Positions 1 to 13,048 of a DNA stretch of 64,000 bases are shown here, piece after piece; position 1 is the stretch's first letter; each line of letters begins with the position of its first letter. The position numbers and the translations under genes are program-made. The notes under the pieces were generated by a model, which searched no databases, had not been told where the DNA came from, and saw nothing but the letters and a program-made list of their open reading frames with translations. This DNA comes from Prunus persica (Eukaryota; Streptophyta; Magnoliopsida; Rosales; Rosaceae), in NCBI RefSeq assembly GCF_000346465.2, contig NC_034010.1, forward strand, positions 7,697,103 through 7,761,102, in the 5' to 3' direction.

Positions 1-458
1 CTGTACTACATCAGTAAGTCTATAGGGGAAAACATTTATTGGAAAATTTAGATTCTGATTTCATGGATAATGTTTTTGCTCAGCTTTTGTATTACTCTGT
101 TGGGACATTTAATGGCTTCAAATCTTGGATAGTTTGTCTTATCTCAACCTACCTGGTTACTGATTTTTTATTTAATTTTGCTCCTTTGGTTTTAAAGCAT
201 GCAGTGAATGGTTAATATTTGGTTCATCACTCCTAAGTATTGATGCTTAACTCATTCATTGTTGTACTTTTGTATTGATAATCAAGAGGAGAAATTATCC
301 TCGATCATACAACAAAAGGAAAACGGACTCATTCATTGTTGTATTGAGATTATGATATTCTTGCATTAAGATATTGGTATTTGTTTTGGTACAAGGTTCT
401 CAATGTACCAAATGGTGGGGCTGTACTAAATATTGCCTTTGTTAATGAATATTCACAG
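1..458 (+). other. Intron sequence of the gyrase A gene (5' part of gene off-window)
   Basis: AT-rich sequence with no recognisable coding segment. It ends in a good acceptor (attcacag, 451-458) directly before the first gyrase A exon in the window. I could not identify the preceding exon, so this stretch is read as intron. The open frame that starts before 459 merely reads through the intron into the exon. Confidence 0.7.
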
Positions 459-3400
459 GCATTCTTAGACTTCAGATGTTCTGTTATTGAGAGACGTGCC
501 AAGTTCAAACTCTCACAAGCACAGGAAAGAAGACATATTGTTGCGGTATGCTACCTTTTTTTTATTAATTTTATTTTCCTTCTAATTCTAGATAAGTTTA
601 TTCATAAGTCGTCTCAAAGTGATTATTTTGATGTTTTTGGACATCCATACATGTCCTTGGATGTGTGCTCTAAACCACAGGTGTAAACTTGAGAAGATTT
701 CATTCTTTTTCCCATTGCATTTCACATTATTCTAGCTTGTCTTTATGTACTGCTGTGTTATTGTGACTCTATTTTACTGGATTCATATTTATGTCACCAT
801 ACTACAGACTCATAGTCCTTATGTATTTTCTTGTTGAAATAGGGCATTGTTGTGGGCCTGGATAATTTGGATGCAGTAATTCGTATACTAAGAGAATCTT
901 CTAGCAATGCAATTGCATCATCTGGTCTAAGGAGCGGTGAGCTCCCCTATGTTTTTGAGCTTTTCATTTTCTTCAACTTAAGTAGAAGTTGTGGTTCAAA
1001 AGCACTGAGACATGATTTTCTGGCTTTGTCATTAAACTTCTGTTGTTCTGCATGTATTGTTTTTCTGTTTTTTCGCTTTCTAGCTTCTGCTGCAAGGAAC
1101 ATTTTTTGGTGCAGTAGATTTTTTGTCATGTGCTTTATTCTTTTTGGCACCTGGGGTCTAGTGCAACACAAGTTTAACAAGTTTAAGGATGCTTATGGTT
1201 TTACTAATTAGAATCTTCCAATAATCTATTATTTTTTTCAAACTTAGTTCTTAGGGGTAGGGTTTATTTAATGCCTGACTTAGCAAGGTTTTTTTGGGAG
1301 TAGATGAGAGTTCCAGTTCAGTAACAGAATGTAATCATGTTTTGCAATTTTGTTATTCAAATTTCCTTGATGTCTAGGGTTTGGTTTTCTTTGAAATCAG
1401 CTCTGGAATGCAGACTTTTTTTATCTGTATTCTATCCATACCCTGGTGTTTTGATTTCCTTTTTCTTAAATGTATTCCTTAGCGAATCAACTGTGTTCAA
1501 AGATCTACTTCCCAAGCTGAAGCCATGAAATATGGGCCTCTTATTTCCCATTTATTTTGGGTTGGTTGCTCTAATTTGAAAATTTAATAATTCGTGAAGC
1601 CATATATAACTCTAGTTGCGAGATTCCCCAGCTTACACCTTAGCCAGTTTCGTGTCTTTATACCCAATGGTGAATATTATTTTCAGGTTGTTTTCATATT
1701 TTCTACTTAATTGTGGCGGCTGTTTTTGAGCAGTAGGCGTGGTTAAAGGTACTGATATTATCTCTTATTCTTTTATGCAGAGTTCAATCTTTCTGAGAAA
1801 CAAGCTGAAGCAATATTAGACATTAGCCTGAGAAGAATTACCATGCTTGAGGTGCATTCAAATGTAATTTCTGATTGCTTGATGAGAGACCTTGGGTGAT
1901 AACTTCGTATCCTTTTCTCCTTATTGTGCAGAGGAAAAAGTTTATTAATGAAAGTGAATCGTTAAAAGAGCAAATTTCAAAACTAGAAGAACTCTTGTCA
2001 AGCAAGAAATACATATTACAGGTATAGTTCTAATACCAATTGGTTGCATGTATTGTGAAGGTGTATATGCATGCCACTTTAGAGGTCATTTATAATTCTT
2101 TTTAAAGATCAGGACATATTTTCAGACCTGCATTTTTCATCACACATTATGTTTAGACATAGGTATCGATTCCTGTATTTCTATATATCTGTCTGAAATT
2201 TTTCCCCATGTTTTGAAATAAACCTACTGAGTTATACACTTTTGTATTATATATTTCTTCTGATTATTGTACATAGTTTTAGGACTCTGTTTTGTAATCC
2301 TTCAGATAGTTTTTTTCAATGCGCTTCTTTGTATTATATTATTTTAAAAAATGCACATTTGATTAGGTCGAACCTCTTGCGCCATGCTCCTGTTGAGGCA
2401 GTGTAGAATGCATTTAATTAGGTTGGAAGTGGGATCTTGATCGTTATGTTGATTTAACCTGTTATGGAAAAAAATGGTGAATAGGCTGTCTTTGTATCAT
2501 CATTTTCACTTCTACCATTTTTCATCGACCCTTTTTGGAAATGATGTTAAATGTTCTTAAGATGACTGTCATACTGTTTATAGGGAAGATACTTTAATTG
2601 CCTCCATTTGGTTCAAATTGAATTACAATTCTGTTTTTATTTTTTTTATTTTTATTTCAATCAGTTGATTGAACAAGAAGCAAATGAGTTAAAAAGCAAG
2701 TTTTCCAGTCCAAGGCGTTCAATGCTGGAGGACAGTGATAGTGGCCACCTTGATGACATAGATGTTATTCCAAATGAAGAAATGCTTTTGGTATATGCTA
2801 ATCAACCTTCTTTATCATGAAGTTATATTTTACTCTTTATTTCCGAAGAAGGAAAATTTAAAAGAAAAGAACCCATTAGTATTTCAATTTTCTTTTCTTA
2901 AAGTTTTCTTTGCATATAATTGTCAGGCATTCAGTGAAAAGGGGTATGTTAAGCGGATGAAACCTAACACTTTCAATCTACAAAATCGAGGAACCATTGG
3001 CAAATCTGTTGGGAAATTGAGGGTAAATGATGCAATGTCAGACTTTATTGTTTGTCGCGCACATGATCATGTTCTGTACTTCAGGTACTTTATCTCTTGG
3101 CTTTCTTATCCGAGGGTTTCTTTTATCTAGTAATTAGAAGGATTAAAACGTTTGGAACTCTCAGTATGTATTGGAGGGCTCATAATCTGGTGGTCTAGTG
3201 TTTTTCATGTTGACGGCAAAGGTTTATGCTTGGCTGTGCCAAATGGGGATTTGGCGAAGTATAACTAGATCCAATGCTTCTATCCTTATCACTACCAAGG
3301 TTATATGTAATATTGTTAGTTTGAAGAGACAATGGGACAAGGATTGTGGCGGCATAGTAGATTATAAACAAGATGAAGGTTTAAAAAGCGTTTCTCAGGT

Positions 3401-6400
3401 GGGCGTTGAGAAGAGGCGTCGGCAAACTGCCACAGGTGTACAATCGCTAGCATATTGCATAAAGGCGTACGCGTTGGGTGCGGGGCAGTGCAAGGCAGTT
3501 GGAGGCATACACGCTGCAGCTAAAAGTGGCAACAATGGCAGCTGCACCTTGCAAAGAAGACGACTCCTGCCCTGCGCGCCTAACTTTTCTGGAATTTTTT
3601 AAAAGTGAAATGCAGCCGTTTTGTCAAGTAGGCTGGTTCCTTTTAGTAAAACTCCATGTTTCATGGAAGGCTAATATCAAAACATCATCGTTTGTGAAGG
3701 ATGTTTAAAAAGTGAACACATCCTTTTTTGTTTAAGCCTTACAACACCACCAGGTTCTTCATCCCCTACCACTGATACAATCCAATCCCAAATCAGACCA
3801 TGTAAACCCTAATTCAACTAACTCTCCCAAAATTGCGAACCTAAGCTCTCAATTCATATTATTCTAATTCTCACGCCAATTGTGTCAACTGCTATCTCCC
3901 TTCTCTCATTGACTCATCTTCTAAGATTTCTTTTTAATAAATTTTAGCACATATTTTTAACATTTTAATTACTTTTATATTATTTTATTGAAATAATTTA
4001 CACCTCAGTTGTACGCCTAGCCTTTTAAAACTTCAAGATTCAACTTACTGAGACATTAATGTTATGGTTCAAAGATTCATCCTCCCCATAGTCCCTGTTG
4101 CGCCAAGTGAAATTTTCTTCACCAACACCACATAGGAACTCAGGAATCATGCACAGTAATATATTGTGCCTCTTTACTACTTTGGCAAAATGAAAACAAA
4201 AGGCTTGCCTTATGAAATTGCCACTTCTCTACGCTCATACTTAAATTACAAACTGTTCTCGTCCCATGGGTTATTCACCAATTTATGGTATGAAATATTA
4301 ATTACTCACAGCCCACACAAGATGTTGCTTTTACTAGGCTAATATCTTGTCTTGATAGATAGTTTCATTTGATTCCGGGTTTCCTAAAACATGGTGCAAA
4401 CCTAGTTCCCAGAGTCCTACCTATGGCTGGCCTATGACTTGAATGTTAAGGAGGAGTTTGCTTTTGTACTTTTGTGATGAAAGGACTTTTGCATCTGGTG
4501 TCCGTCTTAAGATTGTCAATTTTTCCAAATTTATTTGTTTGATGTTTGTCGATTGATGACTTACAAAGGTTATGTTTGCAGTGATAAAGGAACAGTGTAC
4601 TCTGCTCGTGCGTATAAAATTCCTGAATGCACTCGGACAGCTGCTGGTACACCACTGGTTCAGGTAATTTATTTACTAATCAGTCTCTCTTTTTCAGGCA
4701 TTCTTTTTTAAATTGCTGAAGGTTAATAATTGTTTTTACACTGGAGCAAGATCTTATCGTTGTCAGATGGAGAGAGAATTACATCTGTTATTCCTGTGAG
4801 TGAGTTTGCTGCGGATCAGTTTTTGCTTATGCTTACTGTCAATGGCTACATTAAGAAGGTCTCTTTGAGTTATTTTTCGTCAATCAGGTCAACAGGAATC
4901 ATAGCAATTCAACTGGTTCGTTCTCCTTCTGTGCAAGTCTTGTATTTCCAGCCGTGCATAAATTTTCTTTTGGTTCACAAATCATCATTCATGTGATAGG
5001 TTCCTGGTGATGAGCTAAAATGGGTCCGTTGTTGCACAAATGATGACCTTGTAGCGATGGCATCACAGAATGGAATGGTCATCTTAAGTTCCTCTGATAT
5101 TGTAAGTATACATCACTTTCCTTCTCATTGATATACACATTGGTATGCAGGTAAAACCTGTTTACATTTAATAAAATATTTTATTTAAATAAACAAATAC
5201 TAAACCGGGACCAGGTTACTATTATTTGTTTTTCTGCTTTTGTGTTAAGTGTATTTGTTTTTTTCTTCTTACTAAATGATTCGCTACAAAAGGATTTTTT
5301 TTTTTTTTTAGTGAACGCGTCACAATTAATTACTCCTATTTTTTATTTTTGTAAAGACGAAGAAACAAATTCTATTTTCTCGCCTATTTACTAAGGCGAC
5401 GAAGAGTCAAATTATCACTAAATTTATTCCTTTTTCTACTTCTTCCAAGAACAGGATAACCCCAAGGGGCGGGTTTTTTTTTTCTTTTTCTTTTTTTAAC
5501 CAATTGGGGCCCTCCCTTCACCAACCCCATTATTATTATTATTATCGTCATTGTTATTGTTATTCTTATTGTTAGTACTACCAATTATTTGTTATTGTTA
5601 TTGCTATTGTTGTTGTTATTACTAGTATTGTTATTGTCATTACTACTACTGTTATTATTCCTAGTATTATTACTGTTTCGTAGGCTTGTAGCTCACCAGC
5701 CTCGTTTGAATCTTTTGCTATTATTTGGATTTTGTATATCCTTAAACTGCAGTGTTAGGGCAATTGCAAGGCACAATGTTTTGTATATCATTTTTTCCTA
5801 CCTACTAAGCACAATTTTTTCATCCTCAAGAAGTTTGTTAACCTCTGGACTTCAGGTGTCCCCATGTTCCTGATGTAGAGCCTCTTGAAATGAAGAACAA
5901 TAATAATTTTATAATTCAAGTTCTTGTGTCTTGAGATTGCTATTCTTGTGGGCTACCCATGTTCTCCCATTTTATTTATTTGTTTGTCTCTTTATTTCTC
6001 TCTTTGCTGGGATCATCTTGTATCTCCCGTACACTTTGGCACCCGTTTATGCGCAAATGTCTAAAACTTGCAAGTCCTAAATCTCTGGAATTGAGTTTCT
6101 GTAGTTGTTTCACTATGTTCATGTAGAAATCTCATTATTGTAGAGAACTAGTACTACCTGTGGTCCTATATCCTTGGTCATTTTACAAAAAAATAATAAT
6201 AATAAAAAGAAAAAAAAGTTTTAGAAATTCTTGGTGCTATATTACCATCTGGAGGCTACATTTCATCAAGGAGTTTTGTACTTACTAATTTGCATCTTAT
6301 CACGTTCATCTCTGTTATGTACCAGATTCGTGCACTAGGGAGAAACACTAGGGGGGCAGTGGCCATGAGACTTAAAGAAGGGGATAAGATGGCAAGTGTG

Positions 6401-7740
6401 GACATTATACCAGCAGCTATGAGAAAAGACTTGGAGAGGGTGTTGGAAGCTCCCCATATTGCGTAATTTCTACAACATATTGTTTTTAATTTTTCTAGCT
6501 TGTTATTATTACCTAATCATTGGTTAGCACCATACTGGACTTCAGGTTTGCTGCTATATAAGCATGAATTACCAAAACCTAGTAATATAAGTGCTTTTGG
6601 TTGGATGTTTGGTTATTTGGCCAATCTGAATGGCATCTCATTTATTAATACAAGAGAAATAATGTTGATAGAATGTTGGCAATCTGTAGCTAGAAAGTGG
6701 ATGTGCTGGATGAGTGGAAATGGAGGCAAGACTGAATAAGAAATAAACCAAATTTATGGTAGGGGTTGAATGGCAGAAAATCTGAGGGATAGTCACTACT
6801 AGTTGACCTACTGGTTAACTAGTTACAGCTAACAAAAAAAACTAAAGGGAGGTTGAAAATGGAAGGGGTTAATGTTGCAACGACCTAAAGAAAATTGGCC
6901 TTACATAGTTGAACCTAGTTGCTTGGGATTAAGATGGTTTAAAGCTGAATTTATTTTCCAGATGCAATGTAACCCGAATAACCGGATATGCTAATCTAAT
7001 ATTTTGTGTTGATTTTTCCATAGCGCTAGAAGTGTGAAGGGGCCATGGTTGTTATTTGTGTCTGAGAGCGGATATGGAAAGCGTGTTCCCTTGAGCAGAT
7101 TTCACTCCTCCAAATTGAATAGGGTTGGCCTGATAGGATATAAGGTATGCTTATGAAGTTCCTTGTTCAAAGCCTTATGAAGTTACTTATTCAAGACTGA
7201 ATAAGAAATAAACCTATTTTTCACTGCTCTTTTTCAGTTTGCCTTGGAGGATCGCTTGGCAGCAGTTTTTGTGGTGGGCTTCTCTTTGGCAGGTGATGTT
7301 TGGAAACTATATTTGAGGCTTTTTTCCGATATCTATGAGCGATCCCTTGAATTTTGTTCAACTTAATGTAACTTCACAGAAGATGGAGAAAGTGATGAAC
7401 AAGTGGTTCTTGTAAGCCAAAGTGGTACAGTCAATAGAATTAAGGTGCGGGATATTTCTATACAGTCTCGCTATGCAAGGTAAACTTCAACTTTGGTATT
7501 TCCTTTCCTTCTATTCTGAAATATATTGGCATAATATGCTTCAACTACCCACTATGATGGAACGATATGATTTGCATGTATTATAGATGCCGTGATCATA
7601 CATTTTACTCACTATACATTTTTTTCAGGGGAGTCATTTTGATGCGGCTTGATCATGCTGGAAAGATTCAATCTGCTTCATTAATCTCAGCAACAGATGA
7701 GGATCCGGAGGTAGAAGTTGAAGCTGCCGCACTTGGCTAA
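459..7740 (+). CDS. GYRA: DNA gyrase subunit A, organelle-targeted (3' 14 exons; partial at 5' end)
   Basis: GyrA is the breakage-reunion subunit of the type IIA topoisomerase that supercoils chloroplast and mitochondrial DNA. I place exons at 459-545, 843-936, 1781-1851, 1932-2021, 2665-2790, 2927-3084, 4582-4663, 4751-4915, 5000-5101, 6326-6462, 7024-7144, 7238-7292, 7380-7479 and 7629-7740. All joins have GT-AG borders and compatible phases, giving 499 codons plus TAA. The first exons encode the end of the N-terminal breakage-reunion domain ([16 protein letters not shown]), followed by the coiled-coil tail ([15 protein letters not shown]) and then the C-terminal DNA-wrapping beta-pinwheel. 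A GyrA-box-like [11 protein letters not shown] lies near 2985, and blade motifs such as NGYIKKVS and [11 protein letters not shown] follow. The catalytic tyrosine and transit peptide lie upstream of the window. The C-terminus ([10 protein letters not shown]) is acidic. No frameshift or internal stop is seen, so the gene looks intact here. Identification is by strong remembered similarity to plant GYRA. Confidence 0.95.
3085..4581 (+). other. Long gyrase A intron with GC-rich insertion-like segment
   Basis: This 1.5 kb intron lies between the exon ending VLYF-S and the one starting DKGTVYS. The segment around 3375-3600 is notably more GC-rich (AGGTGGGCG, GCGTACGCG, CTGCGCGCC) than the surrounding intron. 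A short fragment near 4000-4035 (GTACGCCTAGCCTTTTAAAA) weakly resembles its inverse, which suggests an old inserted repeat. The open frames here (3198-3708) show no family resemblance and I do not consider them genes. Confidence 0.4.
5102..6325 (+). other. Gyrase A intron with degenerate TTA/TTG trinucleotide repeats
   Basis: Intron of about 1.2 kb. Positions 5527-5680 are a degenerate run of ATT/GTT triplets (tattattattattatcgtc, then ttgttattgttattgct). It yields a spurious leucine-rich open frame on the + strand. Otherwise AT-rich, with nothing coding seen. Confidence 0.6.
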
Positions 7741-8648
7741 CTGCTCGTCAAAAGAAGTGAATAGCTCTCAGCAATAGGATCAAGTAGTAGAGCTAATATT
7801 TTGTCTTGGCCGGTGTATTGGTGCTAATATGTAAAGGTAAATTAGGCCACAAAATTGGTGACCATTCCCAGTGAGAATGGTGACCAATTAGTAACTCGAA
7901 CCCTGAACAAGTTTTTCCATATTATAATGTCCCTCCTTGAGAATAGTCACATTTAATGGATATCAATCATTTTGGTAAGTCTGCCTCCATTTAAACGCAA
8001 CTATTTTCCTTCCCTAGGTATACACCTAACCTTTTAACGATTTTTAGATTTCAAATTTTACCCGATTGTTAAAGGACAAGATTACCCTAGTGTCAAATGG
8101 TACATCATATTAAGAAAAAGGAACCCACTTTGAGAAATACGATATATTCTCTTCCTCACTCTTGTACCTACAAAATCAACACTCATTGCACATTTCCTCG
8201 CTGAAAACTCTACACACAATTAATGTTTGCTTGTGTTCCATCATATATTGGTAAAGTTAAATGAGTCGATTGACGAATTGAAACTCCGTCGTATGCAAGG
8301 TTTTCGACATTTCTAGTCCTTAATTTTTTGGGTGTTTTTAGGTAAGGGTATTTTTTTTTTAATCACAAATGGTCTCTGAGATTTGAGAAATTATCATCTT
8401 TGGTCCCTTGTGTTTTTATGTTGTTGACATTATTGGTCGTTTATGTTATACCTCTCACATTAATTTGGTCATGCTATTGGGTTATGTCGAAATTTCTGTT
8501 AAGTTGATGATGTGACATGTATATGGAGCTCACATGTCCAATAATAACATGCTAAGTGGATTTGAATAAAAAACAATTTATGTTCTGAAAATTTTTAAGA
8601 AATTAAAATTTAAAAAAAAAAAACTGAACACTAAATTCTCCAACTTCC
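7741..8648. other. Gyrase A 3' flank and unclassified repeat-like sequence
   Basis: The first 150-250 bases are the likely 3' UTR of gyrase A. From about 8360 the sequence reads like a common dispersed plant repeat (ATGGTCTCTGAGATTTG, TTTGGTCCCTTGTGTTTTTA). No open frame or structural RNA is supported. Confidence 0.35.
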
Positions 8649-9363
8649 CCTCCCCCTGCCACGAGTCCAATTTAACTGTTACTAAATTCCCTGTGCCCCC
8701 TGTTTTCTCCTTAGTTTTGTGATATGTGGCAAACAACTTAACACTAGTTTAATTCTGTTAATTCTCTTCAGTCCTTTTTTCAATTAAAATATATTAAAAT
8801 ACATGTTTGACAAACACGTTCGCACGCCTCTTCATCTTCACCCCCTGTATCCTCTCCGCCCTGCAAAACTCAGCCGCTGTATCTTCTCCGCTTGGCAAAA
8901 CTCAGGCCCAGCGATTTAAGAACGAAGATATTTAAAACCAAAACAATTAAAATGCGGAGCAGATTTGCGTTTTCTTGGGTTTTTTTTTATTTGTGTGTGA
9001 TTGAGGGTTTTTTGCAGGAATATTTGGGTCATTGGCGGCGTTGATGTTCAATTGCGTTAAAAAGGAAGACATTGATTACTTTCCATACGAAGAGGGCACT
9101 TGGAGGCGAGCAATTGTAGTAGTGCTCTTTGTGCCCGGCTAAAGATAATGGCCAAAATTAACATGGGTCTCTGAGAAGATGAAGAGGCGTGCAAACTATT
9201 TTTGTCAAATATGTATTTTAATATATTTTAATTTAAAAATTACTGAAGAGAATTAACAGAATTAAATTAATGTTAAGTTGTTTACCACATGTCATAAAAT
9301 TGAGGAAACAGAAGAGCACAGGAGATTTGATAACAGGAAAATTGGACTCCCTGCCACCCCCTC
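8649..9363. mobile_element. Inverted-repeat element (about 190 bp arms), non-autonomous
   Basis: The segment 8649-8840 is repeated in inverse complement at 9173-9363. Both arms carry, in the same order, CTGCCAC, GAGTCCAATTT, a CTGTGCYC-type segment, CAACTTAACA, AATTCTGTTAATTCTCTTCAG and CACGCCTCTTCATCTTC. The roughly 330 bp between the arms has no coding potential I recognise. Long inverted arms around a short non-coding centre suggest a MITE or foldback DNA transposon. I could not find a convincing target duplication, so the superfamily stays open. Confidence 0.5.
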
Positions 9364-9370
9364 TGTTCTC

Positions 9371-9670
9371 ATTGTTGAGTCCATTGTTTCATGTACGGTA
9401 GTCAAAGGCGCCTATTATGAAACCCCAATGGTGAGCCGTCAACTTTTCCATTGCAGTGCAAAACTTGCTGCTCTGGCAGTGGTTAAGTTCCCATGATCCC
9501 ACTGCTGAGACTTCCATTTCTACCGCAGCAACAAAAGCCCAATAAAAACCAACATATATATATATTAGAGAAATTTATAATAAAACTCATTTCTTGCAAT
9601 AATCTTATAAATAAACATTAAAAGCTATAAATTGAAGGAAAAACCCCCAAAAAAGATTGTGTGAAATATT
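9371..9670. other. Intergenic sequence, no feature seen
   Basis: Short AT-rich stretch between the inverted-repeat element and the minus-strand copia LTR. Nothing supported. Confidence 0.4.
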
Positions 9671-9912
9671 TGTTATAAAACTAAAGAGATTATAGAGAGA
9701 ATTGAGATAGAGAAAGCATAGAAGTCTGATGTTTTCATTGAGTCATTTTCTATTCTATCATTTACAATGAGGAAGATGCCTTATTTTATAGGCAAATATT
9801 ATTGTCTCTCGTGGATGTGTAGTTTGCTCTCAAGAAATGATGGCAGACAAGCTTCATCATGATGTTCTTTTTTATTTCCAAATGTGTGGGCTCTACTCAA
9901 GACTTTACAACG
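9671..9912 (-). repeat. LTR copy 1 (3' LTR of the minus-strand copia remnant)
   Basis: 242 bp, closely similar to 12807-13048 and, in inverse orientation, to 17682-17922. Shared landmarks include the HindIII-containing GACAAGCTTCATCATGATG, and TAAAGAGAT near the end. Internal sequence matching 14600-14690 in inverse follows directly on the minus-strand 5' side. Confidence 0.7.
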
Positions 9913-12806
9913 TTGTAGGTTTCCAATGAAAGAATTCTGGGAGACCACGAGAGGCTCATGTCTAAGCTTTAGAGGCACTGTCATCTTCCTTCAGAGGCCT
10001 TCAGAACATAATGTAATTTTATAGATTTTATAGAGCCTGCTTTTCCTTGCATGTGGAAAAATCTATCTGTTGTATGCCTTCTTTCCTGTTTACAATAATT
10101 GCGCAAAATTTTAAACTTGCACCTGTGGTTTTTACGTCTTTTCAAAATGACGGTTTGGAACCTTGTGCCTTATAGGTTCAAATAACCACATCAAATCTCT
10201 CAAATTACATATTTCAATGCATGTGAGTCCGGAACTTCTGGCCCGGGCTAAACATGACCTCATAATTCATTTGCCTTTTTCAAATGGGCATGAAATATAA
10301 ATTGAGTAAAAATCAGGATAATATCGCAATATAGTAGTGAAGAGCATTAGCTACTATATACCCAAAACTTCAGGTTCGGGCTCTCTCATATATTTGGATC
10401 CATGGGCTTCTGGCCCAGATAATATATTATAACAAAATATGGCGGGAGCCTCAATTCATCCTTTGAGGTTTATCTTGATATTATCCATTTCACTGTGTAT
10501 TCTTAACCGAAATTCACAAAATATATTTCTTCCTTGAGGTGTCGATTATAACATAATCAAACTTTATTAAATTCATCATCTTCTTATGCCAAAGAAATAT
10601 GTGGCGTACCACAATTTGTAATAATACCTCAAGGGTTGTCCATTTAATTGTTGGAACTTCAGGTTCTCAACATTGTTGGATTTTGAACTTCAGGCCAAAA
10701 TCACATGTTCTCATGGTATGAGCATTCAATACTCTTAGATTTTGAACTTTGGGCCAAAATCACATATTCTCATGGTATGGACATTTTTACAATTTTCTGT
10801 ACATATTTCCGGACTTCAAACCCTTACATAATTGTCCATATTTTGAGGAACTTCTGGCATCTCATTTAATTGCTCATCCATGAGTTTAATGAACTGCAGG
10901 TTCCCTTTTGTACATAGTAACAGTTTACCCAAAATGGTTAATATTTATGTATACGTCACTATTCATGTATACAATACTATTCATCAAGTCATGAATACGT
11001 ATCTATTCATGTGTACAGTACATTTGCCAGTACATTTATTATTCATGTGTATGGCATATTAACCAATACAGTACTGTTACATCATCAAGGAACTCCAGGT
11101 TCTTATTTACATGTTAAGGATCAAGGATCTTCAAGTCCGATCTCTTGTTTACAAATATAGTACCGGAGAGACTGCCAGCTCTCATATCATTATCATCATC
11201 AAGGATCTTCAAGTCCTGATATAGTTGTATGATGAGGATCAAGGAACTTCTGGTCATGATCTGTATATTGTAAAAACTCATTATAGCACACAATTAAAAT
11301 AAATTGCTTGTAAATAAATTGCTAGTATGGACGATAAATCCGCACCATACTTTAAATAAATGTAAATGTGCAGTAAAATAAATACATAAATTAAATTTCT
11401 TGTAAATAAATTGCTGGTATGGAAGATAATCCTGCACCATACTTTAAATAAATACTGTTGTATGGGTAATAAAACTACACCATACAGTAAATAAATTGTA
11501 TGGGTAATGAACCTACACCATACAGTAAATAAATTGTGTTGTATGGGTAATAAACCTACACCATGCAGTAAATAAAACAAATATGAGGATAAAATCACCA
11601 CTAAAAATATAGGAAGTGAAACTGTCCATAAAATTACTATATATGTGGATAAAGTAAAGATAATTATTGGTGGGTTCTTATCAACACCACGATCAAATAA
11701 TAGAAGGTGAAACCATCCATAATATTATATAGTATACATATTATATAATAGTATATTGCCATAACCCATTAAAGTTTACATGGGTCTTATGTAAAATAAT
11801 ATGTATGCATCATGCTATAATAATATAATATAATATAATATGTAATCAGACAAGTAAAAGAACTAGTGCATGATGAATATCATGCTTGCCATTTCCACCT
11901 GCCACCAGCACACACCTGCACTAATATTGATATTAAATAGTATAGAATAATAATAAAATAATTAAAAAGATAAATGAAAGTTAATCCTTTCGGTGTGGTT
12001 TCTTCTGGTCAGTTTATCATATTGCAAGCAAAGCCACCAGGCTCTGATCAAATCAAAGAAGTAGGCCTTCACAGCATGGGTAGCCACGTGAATCTCTGGT
12101 TATGTGAGCCCATCCCCAGTAGCAACCCTACAAGCTCTCTTAAGCGCATGAAAACTGTATCACACGAACTAACACCATAAGAAGAAGTGAAGGCAGACTT
12201 GTTATTGTCAAGATCTTTGGAAGCAAAATTAACATGAGTGTGGGAAAGAGCTTTGGAAAGCTCCATGGCAGGGAGGCTCCATGATCCGACCACCATGACT
12301 CCGGCTAGAGGTCAAGAAGATATAGGCATCGTCCACTGAGTCTCGCTCTGGGGATTTGGCAGGCTCTAGTGGTGGCTATGTAGAGGTCGGATGTGATGGT
12401 GACAACAGTCGACGTCGGCAATGATCTCGGTACGAAGGAGGAAGGTGGCAGCATGTAGGAATGCGTTTGTTAAAATTTACACGCCATGAGCTCGAAGAAG
12501 TTGCTGATCATGGAAGAGCGACCAGGGCCGCCTCGAAGCCAACTGAGCAGTGGTGTTCGAGAGAGATCGAGTGAGATTGTGAGGTTCTGAGCTTCATGGA
12601 AAGTGTAGAAAATTGTAGAGCCTGTGGTGGGATTGACTTGTTTTGTTGGTTTTGTGTTTTGAAGCTATGGAGAGTGACACAGAAGCTATATTGATACACA
12701 GAAAAGCATGAGCAACTCAATCAAACCCAAGAAAGAAAAACAATGAAGTAGAGTGTTTTGATCAAATATCCCAGCTGGTATTTTAGAGATATCCGTGCTG
12801 ATAACG

Positions 12807-13048
12807 TATTATAAAACTAAAGAGATTGTAGAGAGAATTGAGATAGAGAAAGCATAGAAGTCTGATGTTTTCATTGAGTCATTTTCTGTTCTATCTTTTA
12901 CAATGAGGAGGATGCCTTATTTTATAGGTAAAGATTATTGCCTCCCATGGATGTATAGTTTGCTCTCAAGGAATGATGGCAGACAAGCTTCATCATGATG
13001 TTCTTCATGATTTCCAAATGTGTGGGCTCCGCTCAAGACTTTACAACA
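12807..13048 (-). repeat. LTR copy 2 (5' LTR of the minus-strand copia remnant)
   Basis: 242 bp direct repeat of 9671-9912. On the minus strand it is followed by the putative primer-binding region CGTTATCAGCACGG at about 12806-12793, which makes this the 5' LTR and fixes the element's orientation. Confidence 0.7.

Larger units (their letters stand above)
9671..13048 (-). mobile_element. Non-autonomous Ty1/copia-type LTR element, minus orientation
   Basis: Two direct LTR copies of 242 bp each (9671-9912 and 12807-13048) bracket about 2.9 kb. Read on the minus strand, the LTR starts TGTTGTAAAGTCTTGAG and ends near TTTAGTTTTATAACA. Next to the right-hand LTR on the minus strand is CGTTATCAGCACGG, a sequence I associate with the primer-binding region of plant copia elements. 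The interior (12790 down to 9913) has a leader of about 800 bp and then AT-rich non-coding DNA with many short variants of a motif around GAACTTCAGG. No gag or pol is recognisable. The flanking 5-mers (ATATT and ATACC) do not match, so target duplication is not confirmed. Confidence 0.65.

Noticed and set aside
852..1211. 119-residue + frame, and its minus-strand shadow 947-1180
   Set aside because: The first part is the gyrase A exon 843-936; the rest reads into the intron.
3198..3708. Two overlapping open frames in a gyrase A intron
   Set aside because: Low similarity to anything known, within an intron whose flanking exons splice cleanly.
5589..5873. Leucine-rich open frame (many consecutive Leu)
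   Set aside because: Product of degenerate ATT/GTT triplets in a gyrase A intron; no family resemblance.
12069..12720. Minus-strand open frames in the copia leader region
   Set aside because: Short, not related to gag; kept only as leader sequence of the element.
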